Source: an uncultured Planctomycetota bacterium (lineage in GTDB: Bacteria > Planctomycetota > Phycisphaerae > Sedimentisphaerales > Anaerobacaceae). Taken from it: a stretch of DNA of 9,909 nt. The stretch lies in assembly GCA_903927855.1 (NCBI GenBank), contig CAIYOL010000353.1:1-9909 (forward strand), given 5' to 3'. The notes below the pieces were generated by a model. The model saw only the letters and a list, made by a program, of their open reading frames with translations, did no database searches and was not told where the DNA came from. Of this stretch, positions 1 to 5,800 are shown one piece after another (within the stretch, counting starts at the first letter, position 1; every line of letters starts with the position of its first letter). The position numbers and the translations under genes were made by a program.

Positions 1-532
1 ATCGGTGGTAATACCAATTGGCCAGCCGTCTGTTGATATAACGGTCACTCCCGTAGATAATCTTCTGGCCGAGCCGAACGAGACGGTTATTCTGACCCTG
101 AAGGCGAATGCAGCCTACAATCTTTCTTCGACGCTTTCCGAGCGTACCGCGACTGTAACGATACTGGACAACGAGCCGACCATAAGTGTCACGGCTTCCG
201 ACAGCCAGGCAGGCGAACCTAATAATACAGGTACCTTCACAATAAGCCGGACAGGCAGCACGGCCGGTCTCCTGACTGTGTACTTTACACGCAGCGGCAC
301 AGCTAAGTATGGTGCTGCCGGCGATTATACTTTGAGTACGCTGCTGGCCAAATCGGTGGTAATACCAATTGGCCAGCCGTCTGTTGATATAACGGTCAGT
401 CCCGTAGATAATCTTGTGGCTGAGCCGAATGAGACGGTTATTCTGACCCTGAAGGCAAATGCGGCGTACAATCTACCTGCCGTGGTTGCCCAGCGAAGCG
501 CCACGGTGACTATCCTGGACAATGAGCCGAAA
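1..532 (+). repeat. Tandem 351-bp coding repeat (Calx-beta units)
   Basis: Bases 1-181 recur at 352-532, giving a period of 351 bp (117 codons). By eye the first 120 bases of the two copies differ at 7 positions, while the following 60 differ at about 18. The similarity is therefore mosaic: near identity over the first two thirds, strong divergence at the domain end. This is what repeat homogenisation (gene conversion or unequal crossover) inside a repeat protein gene would leave. Confidence 0.9.
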
Positions 533-535
533 TGA
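2..535 (+). CDS. Calx-beta repeat surface protein, C-terminal part (5' end outside window)
   Basis: The frame is open from the left edge, so the GTG at position 5 is internal and not the real start. The sequence holds the end of one Calx-beta domain (to about position 180) and one complete domain (about 181-532). Each ends in the family signature: an acidic DNL.AEPNETV segment, then a strand ATVTILDNEP. The complete unit opens with TISVTASDSQAGEPNNTGTF and carries the SGTAKYGAAGDYTL segment typical of these domains. Calx-beta domains are calcium-binding immunoglobulin-like beta sandwiches that in bacteria usually occur as tandem arrays in large secreted or surface proteins; binding or adhesion is the usual inferred role. 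The protein stops one residue after the last domain, with no visible sorting signal, dockerin or membrane anchor. The true length and N-terminal signal lie outside the window. Confidence 0.88.
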   Translation, partial: SVVIPIGQPSVDITVTPVDNLLAEPNETVILTLKANAAYNLSSTLSERTATVTILDNEPTISVTASDSQAGEPNNTGTFTISRTGSTAGLLTVYFTRSGTAKYGAAGDYTLSTLLAKSVVIPIGQPSVDITVSPVDNLVAEPNETVILTLKANAAYNLPAVVAQRSATVTILDNEPK

Positions 536-555
536 CCCAGTGGATGGTAACCTAA

Positions 556-834
556 AATCTCGACTCAATTGTTGAAATGGACTGCAAGCGGGCTTATCAG
601 GTTTGTGCCGCCGATGATGAGGTTGATGCTCTCAATCTCAGAATGTATAAACAGGTTGAGGCCACTATAGTTGCCCACCCGCGATGGACACGGAGTCTGC
701 TTCATTTGCTGTCGGTTTCGAGACACCTGGAACGTGTAACTGACCATGCAACAAATATTGCAGAAGACGTTATCTATATGGTCGAAGGCAGAATAGTCAG
801 ACATAAAGCCGAGGATTACAAATCACAGAGTTAA
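556..834 (+). pseudogene. phoU: phoU remnant (C-terminal helices only)
   Basis: The translation matches the C-terminal end of PhoU, the phosphate-uptake regulator that acts with the PstSCAB transporter and PhoR. From the ATG at 577, the helix with ADDEVDALN (residues 12-20) is followed by the HLLSVSRHLERVTDHATNIA segment. That segment carries the family metal-binding pattern E52xxxD56 with N60 and E63, and the usual IYMVEG ending follows. PhoU is normally about 220-230 residues; only about 90 remain. Family-like residues continue upstream of the ATG to about 559, just after an in-frame TAA at 553-555, so the ATG is probably not an evolved start and the 5' part was lost. No clear ribosome binding site precedes 577. 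A small expressed helical protein cannot be excluded. No pst genes or phoR are present nearby. Confidence 0.75.
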
Positions 835-895
835 CAGGCAGGAGGGTTGTTAATTTTCGATTTACTAGTTGCATCGTTGAGATTGCCTCAGCCTC

Positions 896-915
896 CCGTA
901 AGGGATGCCTTACGG
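896..915. repeat. Perfect palindrome (8-bp stem, 4-base loop)
   Basis: CCGTAAGG-GATG-CCTTACGG forms a perfect 8-bp stem. It lies between the 3' ends of the phoU remnant (+) and the small membrane protein gene (-), where a bidirectional terminator would be expected. Neither side has a T-tract, so termination is only a possibility; it could also be a dispersed extragenic palindrome. Confidence 0.5.
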
Positions 916-937
916 CGTTCGGCGTCGCAGAGCGGTT

Positions 938-1165
938 CTACTGCTGTTCCTGAACTAAAAGGGCACGCAATAAAAGTATCAGGGACGCGAAGGAGACGAG
1001 AACCAAATCCTTGACGCAGGAGCGGCATTGTTCGCCGGGGAAGCAGTCGAGCGCAACGGACAATTTGGAATTGACAGCAGCGGCGAGAACGAAGCCAGTC
1101 AATACAGTCAAGGTGATAATAACGGCTGTTACGAAAAGCACTAATAATTTGGACTTGCTGTGCAT
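938..1165 (-). CDS. Uncharacterised small membrane protein, two predicted helices
   Basis: This 75-residue protein has two hydrophobic segments (about 7-31 and 53-70) joined by a short loop with three cysteines (41, 47 and 50, the last two as CRSC) and a Pro-Gly turn. The N-terminus is basic (HSKSK), so the first helix could be a signal anchor. I do not recognise the family. Gene status is supported by expression signals: GGGGGA six bases before the ATG, and a near-consensus promoter upstream giving a leader of roughly 20 bases. It stands alone, convergent with the phoU remnant. A larger reading frame on the same strand (888-1220) overlaps it in another frame but lacks these signals. A cysteine-dependent role (metal, disulfide or redox) in the membrane is possible but unproven. 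Confidence 0.72.
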   Translation of the reverse strand: MHSKSKLLVLFVTAVIITLTVLTGFVLAAAVNSKLSVALDCFPGEQCRSCVKDLVLVSFASLILLLRALLVQEQQ

Positions 1166-1191
1166 AACTTGTCCCCCATTTAATTAAGAAC

Positions 1192-1220
1192 ATTATAACA
1201 AGAACGGCTTTCCATTTCAA
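1192..1220 (-). promoter_or_regulatory. Sigma70-type promoter for the small membrane protein gene
   Basis: On the minus strand TTGAAA (1215-1220) and a perfect TATAAT (1192-1197) are separated by exactly 17 bases. Transcription would start near 1185, about 20 bases before the start codon, with the GGGGGA ribosome binding site at 1172-1177. It is the best promoter match in the window. Confidence 0.75.
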
Positions 1221-1866
1221 GCAAATAGCTGCGAGAGACGTAAGGCTGCGGCGAAATCGAGTATTGCTGGCAGAAGAAGGAGATATTATCGGCCGAGGGG
1301 GAAAAGATTTTACATTAAAAGAGGGAGCACGAGAGGGGCAAGCAGATTAAGCAATTGCGAAGCGATATTAAGGAGATTGCCTATTTCCTGCGCCGCGGCT
1401 TAATAGGTATATTGGTTAGAAAGTAGCGAGTTGAATTTTTGTGTGACGTTAATGAAAGGTATTCGGGCCTTCTTTGAAAAGCAGGCAAAACGATTAGATA
1501 TAAAAATGGCGACAACCAAGAAATGCCAGACGAAATTTATGATACTCACTCTCCTCCTAAGCCAGGTTCGGACAATCTCAAAATATTGCCGACGGGCCTG
1601 GCAGAAAATAACCGCAGCAAACAGGAGCTGCGAGCAATATAAATACGATTTAAAACCCTGCGTGCTCACATTAACAACGCGTAACGGGACATTGGCACAT
1701 TATGGGCGATGGAAGGCGGAGAAGCGGTGCGTATATTGCGGGGGCTGAAAACGGTAAAGAGGCGAAGAAGCAATCATTTATTTCAAGACAAAAGATATAC
1801 TCTCTCGAACTCAGCAAACAAGAACCACCAAGATAAAGTTGGGGGCTTTGGGATTTAGCAGAGTAA
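1221..1866 (+). other. Long gene-poor stretch, possibly decayed coding sequence
   Basis: No gene here has both a good start and a plausible product. The longest frame (1431-1748, 105 codons) lacks a Shine-Dalgarno sequence and has an unconvincing composition. A different frame reads as hydrophilic, protein-like sequence from about 1319 to 1642, interrupted at 1424 (TAG) and 1475 (TGA); it includes segments such as GKQIKQLRSDIKEIAYFLRR and DEIYDTHSPPKPGSDNLKIL. A third frame at 1702-1836 could encode 44 residues beginning MGDGRRRSGAYIAG, also without a ribosome binding site. The strand is purine-rich, which lowers stop frequency by itself, so these may be chance. No tRNA, rRNA or insertion-sequence ends were seen. 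Confidence 0.35.
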
Positions 1867-1903
1867 CCCCCGAAGTCAAGGACTTCGAGGGCCAAATATT
1901 TTT
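1867..1903 (+). terminator. Hairpin followed by T-run
   Basis: A stem pairs 1867-1877 with 1881-1891 (10 pairs, one C/A mismatch, 3-base loop AAG). A five-base T-run at 1899-1903 begins about eight bases after the stem, which is a longer gap than in a classical terminator. It would separate the gene-poor stretch from the lipoprotein gene. An upstream GGGGG (1841-1845) could pair alternatively with CCCCC (1867-1871). Confidence 0.45.
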
Positions 1904-1954
1904 GGGTCCTAAAGTGACAGAAAGGTATTGCCAAACGCAGAAAAAGGATGATAA

Positions 1955-1981
1955 TTGATGGAATGGTCAGGTAATTATACA
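1955..1981 (+). promoter_or_regulatory. Possible weak promoter for the lipoprotein gene
   Basis: TTGATG (1955-1960) and TATACA (1976-1981) are spaced by 15 bases, short of the optimum of 16-18. Position is right: about 34 bases before the start codon and after the hairpin at 1867-1903. Confidence 0.3.
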
Positions 1982-2014
1982 AAGTGGACGGAAACTATTA
2001 TTAAGGAGAACAAA

Positions 2015-2164
2015 ATGAAGGCGAAATGTGTTGTAGTTCTGGTAGCATTGGTAATTGCTTTGGGTGTCGTGATGACAATAACGGGCTGCCAAAATAAGTG
2101 TACGAAGGCCCCTGAGACGAAGGCCGTTGAGAAGGCCGCCGCTCCCGCCCCAGCGAAGAAATAA
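2015..2164 (+). CDS. Small putative lipoprotein
   Basis: This 49-residue protein has a basic N-terminus (MKAK), a hydrophobic segment (residues 5-20), and a lipobox I-T-G-C with Cys25 as the predicted lipidation site. The mature part would be only 25 residues, starting CQNKC and ending in an Ala/Pro/Lys-rich tail. I chose the ATG at 2015 because AAGGAG at 2003-2008 sits six bases upstream. A longer reading from TTG 1955 would add 20 residues in front of the signal sequence and has no such site. Small lipoproteins of this kind are tethered to the periplasmic side of the inner or outer membrane. Its role is unknown; the Lys/Ala/Pro tail could reach or bind cell wall. It appears monocistronic, with a terminator after it. 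Confidence 0.7.
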   Translation: MKAKCVVVLVALVIALGVVMTITGCQNKCTKAPETKAVEKAAAPAPAKK

Positions 2165-2250
2165 GAGAATAGTCAAACAAAAATATCCAGCGTTTTTAGT
2201 GCTACAGCCGGTGTCAGCTAAGAGGAGCAAGCGAAGTTCAGGGTTTCGAG

Positions 2251-2277
2251 CCACTGGTGACGGTGGATATTTTTTTT
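2251..2277 (+). terminator. Intrinsic terminator after the lipoprotein gene
   Basis: CCACTG pairs with CGGTGG (one G-T wobble) around a GTGA loop (GNRA class), and a run of eight Ts (2270-2277) follows within three bases. It lies 87 bases after the lipoprotein stop and 36 bases before the next start codon, so it should end the lipoprotein transcript or attenuate readthrough into the next gene. Confidence 0.65.
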
Positions 2278-2313
2278 GTGTCAGGGGCGGTGTGAAGGAA
2301 AAGAGGGGACAGG

Positions 2314-3501
2314 ATGGGTAATTACGAAAGATTTGTGAAAGCGATTAGCGGGGAGCAGGCCGACAGGATATTGACATACGATTTTGCAGTCAGCAGAAAA
2401 CTACTGGCGAGATATGGGGGATTAGACGAGACGAAAAAATATTCCTTCCCATTGCGACGCGGTCGCACCGCGGCGAGCGAGCAGATAGTTGAAATAAACG
2501 CGAGAGCTTTCAAGGGGATGGGGCTGGATGTTGTGCATCATATATATGACCCTGTGAAATCGTGGATGAGTTCGAAGATTGAGAACTGGGGACGGTTTCT
2601 GGGAGTAAAGCAGGACGGCTGGGAGGTGACACAAAAAGGGGGTGCGGACTGGATTACGAAACGGCCTTTCTCAAACTTAAAAGAGCTTGAGAAAAATATG
2701 CCCGAACTTCCAAAGTATGAAGAGGTTGAGAAATGGTATAAGCCAATTATTAAACACATAAAAGAGGTCTTTGATAATTATGACCTTGTTTTTGTCGGGG
2801 CGGTCGATGGGCCGGTGAACGATTCCTATACATATACCGGTATGGAGTTTTTTATGACGGCAATTTATGATGCTCCGGAACTTGTTTCGCACATTATGGA
2901 TTGCAGCGCCAAGCTTTCAGCATATATTGCGAAAGTGTTTGCCGAGAACGCGTCGGCGCCGATGCTGTTTATGGGTGAGGACATTGCCTGCGATACAGGG
3001 CCGATATTCAGTCCGAAGTTTATAATCGAACAGGCGATGCCGCGATGGAGACGGATTAGTGAGCCAATTAAAGAGAAAGGTTTTAAGTTTTTGTTTCACA
3101 GCGACGGGAGATACGGCGAACTTCTGCCAATAATATTCGACGAGTTCGGAGCAGACGGTCTTGAGCCGATAGAGAGGAACGGGTGCAACGATATTTTTGA
3201 AATAAGAAGGCAGTATCCCGACAAGCTGCTTTTTGGGAATGTATGCTGTGCAGTTACTTTGCCGGCGGGGAACATCTATGACGTTGAAGATGAAACACTG
3301 GAATTGATAGGAAAAATCGGTCCGCAGAGGGGGATATTAATAGGGTCTTCCGGCGAAGTCGGAGATTCGGTTCCGCCTGAGAACGCCGAGACGATGTATA
3401 GGACGGTGCATAAATATGGGATGTATCCTATTAATATAGATAGAATCAGAAAACGGCGCGGCGAAATCAGGGGGAAACTTAAAACGCGAAGGGGCGAGTA
3501 G
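2314..3501 (+). CDS. Uroporphyrinogen decarboxylase (URO-D/MtaA) superfamily protein
   Basis: This complete 395-residue protein has the TIM-barrel URO-D fold signatures. They are the opening YERFVKAISGEQADRILTYD, the VGAVDGP strand (161-167), GEDIA (221-225), LFHSDG (260-265), DGLEPIE (281-287), LLFGNV (305-310) and a terminal IGSSGEVGDSVPPENAETM region. Relatives include haem-synthesis uroporphyrinogen decarboxylase and zinc-dependent corrinoid methyltransferases of the MtaA/CmuA type. In the latter the metal ligands are an HxC motif plus a later Cys. Here the first is HSD (Asp for Cys), and a Cys pair occurs at 311-312. I therefore do not assign haem synthesis; a metal-dependent methyltransferase or a sugar-metabolism-associated paralogue is possible. 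GAGGGG (2303-2308) lies five bases before the ATG. The Arg/Lys-rich tail (378-395) looks like a poorly conserved extension. Confidence 0.88.
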   Translation: MGNYERFVKAISGEQADRILTYDFAVSRKLLARYGGLDETKKYSFPLRRGRTAASEQIVEINARAFKGMGLDVVHHIYDPVKSWMSSKIENWGRFLGVKQDGWEVTQKGGADWITKRPFSNLKELEKNMPELPKYEEVEKWYKPIIKHIKEVFDNYDLVFVGAVDGPVNDSYTYTGMEFFMTAIYDAPELVSHIMDCSAKLSAYIAKVFAENASAPMLFMGEDIACDTGPIFSPKFIIEQAMPRWRRISEPIKEKGFKFLFHSDGRYGELLPIIFDEFGADGLEPIERNGCNDIFEIRRQYPDKLLFGNVCCAVTLPAGNIYDVEDETLELIGKIGPQRGILIGSSGEVGDSVPPENAETMYRTVHKYGMYPINIDRIRKRRGEIRGKLKTRRGE

Positions 3502-3686
3502 AGTCGCAGAAGCCGTAACTATTGTGCCTTTAAACATAGCAGTGACTTCGGTATCGGTTGTATCGGTGCCGAATAATTGAGTCAGCAGCCGTCCCATAAA
3601 GAGTGTCCCCTGCTTTAGCAAAGAGTAAGAATTTTACATACTTGCCTGCCGGCTAAAGAGATTTATTTAGATAGGTGGGTAATTTT
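3502..3686. other. Intergenic spacer after the URO-D-family gene
   Basis: No convincing gene. A minus-strand frame (3337-3621) runs through it and reads protein-like over 3502-3621 (for example LFMGRLLTQLFGTDTTDTEV), but it continues antisense into the URO-D-family gene and has no clear ribosome binding site. The octamer GTATCGGT is directly repeated at 3551-3567, inside a weak inverted repeat TTCGGT/GCCGAA (3547-3552 and 3568-3573) without a T-tract. Confidence 0.4.
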
Positions 3687-3714
3687 TTGCTTCCGATGGT
3701 TTTTATACTATACT
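3687..3714 (+). promoter_or_regulatory. Probable promoter of the gspE-gspF operon
   Basis: TTGCTT (3687-3692) and TATACT (3709-3714) are separated by 16 bases. Initiation near 3721 would give a leader of about 140 bases before the ATPase start. A second overlapping TATACT lies at 3704-3709. The promoter before the minor-pilin genes has the same -10 hexamer and the same spacing. Confidence 0.55.
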
Positions 3715-3748
3715 TTAGGGGACGGGGGTAATAAAGTGAGTTTTCATC

Positions 3749-3766
3749 CCTCATTTTGAGGTTTTT
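3749..3766 (+). promoter_or_regulatory. Small hairpin plus T5 in the leader
   Basis: CCTCA-TTT-TGAGG is followed immediately by five Ts. The 5-bp stem is short for an efficient terminator, but it lies about 30 bases after the predicted transcription start, where a weak attenuator would sit. Confidence 0.3.
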
Positions 3767-3817
3767 ATCACGAAGGCTTAAGTAAAAATAAGATGCTCGT
3801 AGATTGCTTATTCACAA

Positions 3818-3856
3818 TTTATCGGGAAAAAACTTATTTATCGGGAAAAGAACTTA
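3818..3856 (+). repeat. Tandem direct repeat just before the ATPase start
   Basis: Two adjacent near-identical units (3818-3836, 19 bases; 3837-3856, 20 bases) share TTTATCGGGAAAA and AACTTA and differ by one inserted G. The second ends six bases before the ATG at 3862 and supplies the only purine-rich candidate ribosome site for that start (GGGAAAAG), at a poor distance. It could be an operator, a translational control site or a replication-slippage tract. Confidence 0.75.
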
Positions 3857-3861
3857 TTTAA

Positions 3862-5685
3862 ATGGCAATAGATGAAGGTGATAGAATGAAATCTACACAA
3901 GGCGCATCTAATGCTCCTGTTTCTGAAATAAAATCCGACCTTCCGAGGCCCAACCCTCTGAAGCCCGACCAGCTATTCGGCGAACTGCTGGTATCGAAGG
4001 GTCTTTTGAGCCGCGAAGAGTTAATGAAAGCGCTAGACGTGCAGCGTGAGCAGGGCGGGCGTCTCGGCGAGGTACTGCTTCGACTGGAAATGCTAAGCGA
4101 TGAGGATGTTACGCTGGCGATGGCGGAACATCTCTCAGTGGAATATCTCCGGCTCGATGATATCAGCAAAATAGATTTGAACGTTGCTCGAGGATTGCCT
4201 GAGGCAATCGCCAAACGATTTTGTCTTGTGGCCATTGGTGAGGTAGATGACAAAATTGTCGTGGCGATGGCTGACCCGCTTAATATTATAGCGATAGATA
4301 CAATCACTCTAAAAATAAAACGTCAGCTTAAAGTAGTAATTAGCTCATCTCAGGAAATTCGTCGCGCAATAGAGATGGTGTATCATGGTTCTGATGTGGA
4401 GGAACAGCAGCTCCGCGACCTTGTAGAGACCGAAGACGGCAGAGAGGATCTTGCATCGGTTATACAGGATGCTCCAGAGGAAGGCGTAGACAGCGAAGCC
4501 GCGACGAAGGCGCCGGTGATTCACTTTGTTGACTTGCTGCTAAGCCAGGCGGTCAAAAGCAGAGCAAGCGATGTTCATATCGAGCCGCAGGAAAAGTCGA
4601 TGGTGATTCGAATGCGCATTGACGGTATCCTTCGTGACATGGTTCCGCCGGCCAGGAAGATGCAAGCGGCGGTACTTGCGAGGATTAAGATTCTCTCAGA
4701 TATGGATATTGCCGAGAGGAGGCTGCCGCAGGATGGTCGATTAAAAGTAAAAGCCTCAGGCAGAGACATAGACGTGCGAGTTTCGTCGATTCCAACGATA
4801 TACGGTGAAAAGATAGTGATGCGAATCCTTGACTCAGCGGCGGCAAATCGCGGCCTGGATGAACTGGGATTTGAGGAAAAACGTCTTACGGAATTTAAAG
4901 CCGCATTGTCGCAGCCGCACGGCATCATAGTAGTGACGGGGCCGACCGGCAGCGGAAAAAGCACGACATTGTACGCGGCATTAAATTACCTGAGGGACCC
5001 GACGGAAAATATCACCACGGTCGAAGACCCTGTCGAATACCGTCTGGCCGGGATTAACCAGATTCAAATCAAGCCGGAAATCAATCTTGATTTTGCAATA
5101 TGTCTGCGGGCGATTTTGAGACAGGACCCGGACATAATCTTAATAGGGGAAATCAGAGACAAAGAAACGGTTGAAATCGCAATAAAAGCCGCTTTGACCG
5201 GCCACCTGGTCCTGAGCACATTCCACACCAACGATGCACCCAGTGCGATAAGCAGATTTATCTATATGGGAATTGAGCCATATTTGCTGGCTTCAACACT
5301 CAACTTAATCGTTGCTCAGCGACTTGTTCGAAGAATCTGTGAGAAATGCAAAGAGCCAGTTGAACTAAGCCCGGAAATTCTCAAGCGCCTGAAAATTGAA
5401 CCTGGGGAGGCCAAAAAGGCGGTCTTTCATCACGGAAAGGGCTGCAGCGCTTGTGGAAATACGGGGTATAAGGGGCGTTTGCCGATTTTTGAGTTCCTCG
5501 TTATGAATTCCGATATTCGCGAAATGATAATTACCGGTAAAAATGAAAGAGAAATTAGAGCGGCGGCCCGTCAAAAGGGTTATGGCGGGTTATTTGAAAG
5601 CGGCATCGTTAATATGATGAAAGGCTTAACTACCGCAGAAGAAGTCCTTAGTACAACATTTACGGAAGATATTGGGGCGGAATAA
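3862..5685 (+). CDS. gspE: Type II secretion / type IV pilus assembly ATPase (GspE/PilB family)
   Basis: This hexameric cytoplasmic ATPase powers pilin extraction and fibre assembly. An N-terminal MshEN-type region (about 36-175; this fold binds c-di-GMP in some members) is followed by a linker and the T2SSE core. Motifs visible are Walker A GPTGSGKST (360-368), the Asp box TTVEDPVEYR (385-394), Walker B DPDIILIGEIRD (422-433) and the His box TGHLVLSTFHTND (446-458). A zinc site pairs C493/C496 with C528/C531. Length (607) is normal for the family. The start is uncertain: ATG 3862 has no close ribosome site, whereas ATG 3886 has GAAGGTG five bases upstream and would give 599 residues without losing any domain. 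No retraction ATPase (PilT) lies in the window. It is followed 115 bases later by gspF. The symbol could equally be pilB. Confidence 0.95.
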   Translation: MAIDEGDRMKSTQGASNAPVSEIKSDLPRPNPLKPDQLFGELLVSKGLLSREELMKALDVQREQGGRLGEVLLRLEMLSDEDVTLAMAEHLSVEYLRLDDISKIDLNVARGLPEAIAKRFCLVAIGEVDDKIVVAMADPLNIIAIDTITLKIKRQLKVVISSSQEIRRAIEMVYHGSDVEEQQLRDLVETEDGREDLASVIQDAPEEGVDSEAATKAPVIHFVDLLLSQAVKSRASDVHIEPQEKSMVIRMRIDGILRDMVPPARKMQAAVLARIKILSDMDIAERRLPQDGRLKVKASGRDIDVRVSSIPTIYGEKIVMRILDSAAANRGLDELGFEEKRLTEFKAALSQPHGIIVVTGPTGSGKSTTLYAALNYLRDPTENITTVEDPVEYRLAGINQIQIKPEINLDFAICLRAILRQDPDIILIGEIRDKETVEIAIKAALTGHLVLSTFHTNDAPSAISRFIYMGIEPYLLASTLNLIVAQRLVRRICEKCKEPVELSPEILKRLKIEPGEAKKAVFHHGKGCSACGNTGYKGRLPIFEFLVMNSDIREMIITGKNEREIRAAARQKGYGGLFESGIVNMMKGLTTAEEVLSTTFTEDIGAE

Positions 5686-5800
5686 CGTTGGGGGTGGATT
5701 TTTTACTGAACTCGAGGTTTTTGGATGCCGATGTTATATAGCCGTGAAAAAGCCGTAAAGCAGTGAATTAATGCCAGGCAATCTTAGTGAGGTCTGATAA

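Noticed and set aside
831..852. TTAACA/TGTTAA inverted repeat after the phoU remnant
   Set aside because: The stem is short and AT-rich with an 11-base loop and overlaps the stop codon; too weak to call a terminator.
888..1220. 110-codon minus-strand frame overlapping the small membrane protein
   Set aside because: Its start lies inside the -35 element of the good promoter and it has no ribosome site; the 938-1165 frame fits all the expression signals.
1431..1748. 105-codon plus-strand frame in the gene-poor stretch
   Set aside because: It has no ribosome site and an unconvincing composition, other frames over the same bases look more protein-like, and a minus-strand frame of similar length overlaps it.
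2127..2321. 64-codon plus-strand frame overlapping the lipoprotein end and the URO-D-family start
   Set aside because: It overlaps two better genes and the terminator, has an Arg/Lys-rich composition and no ribosome site.
3858..4307. 149-codon minus-strand frame antisense to the ATPase gene
   Set aside because: It is a Ser/Arg-rich shadow of the strongly supported gspE coding sequence, with no independent signals.
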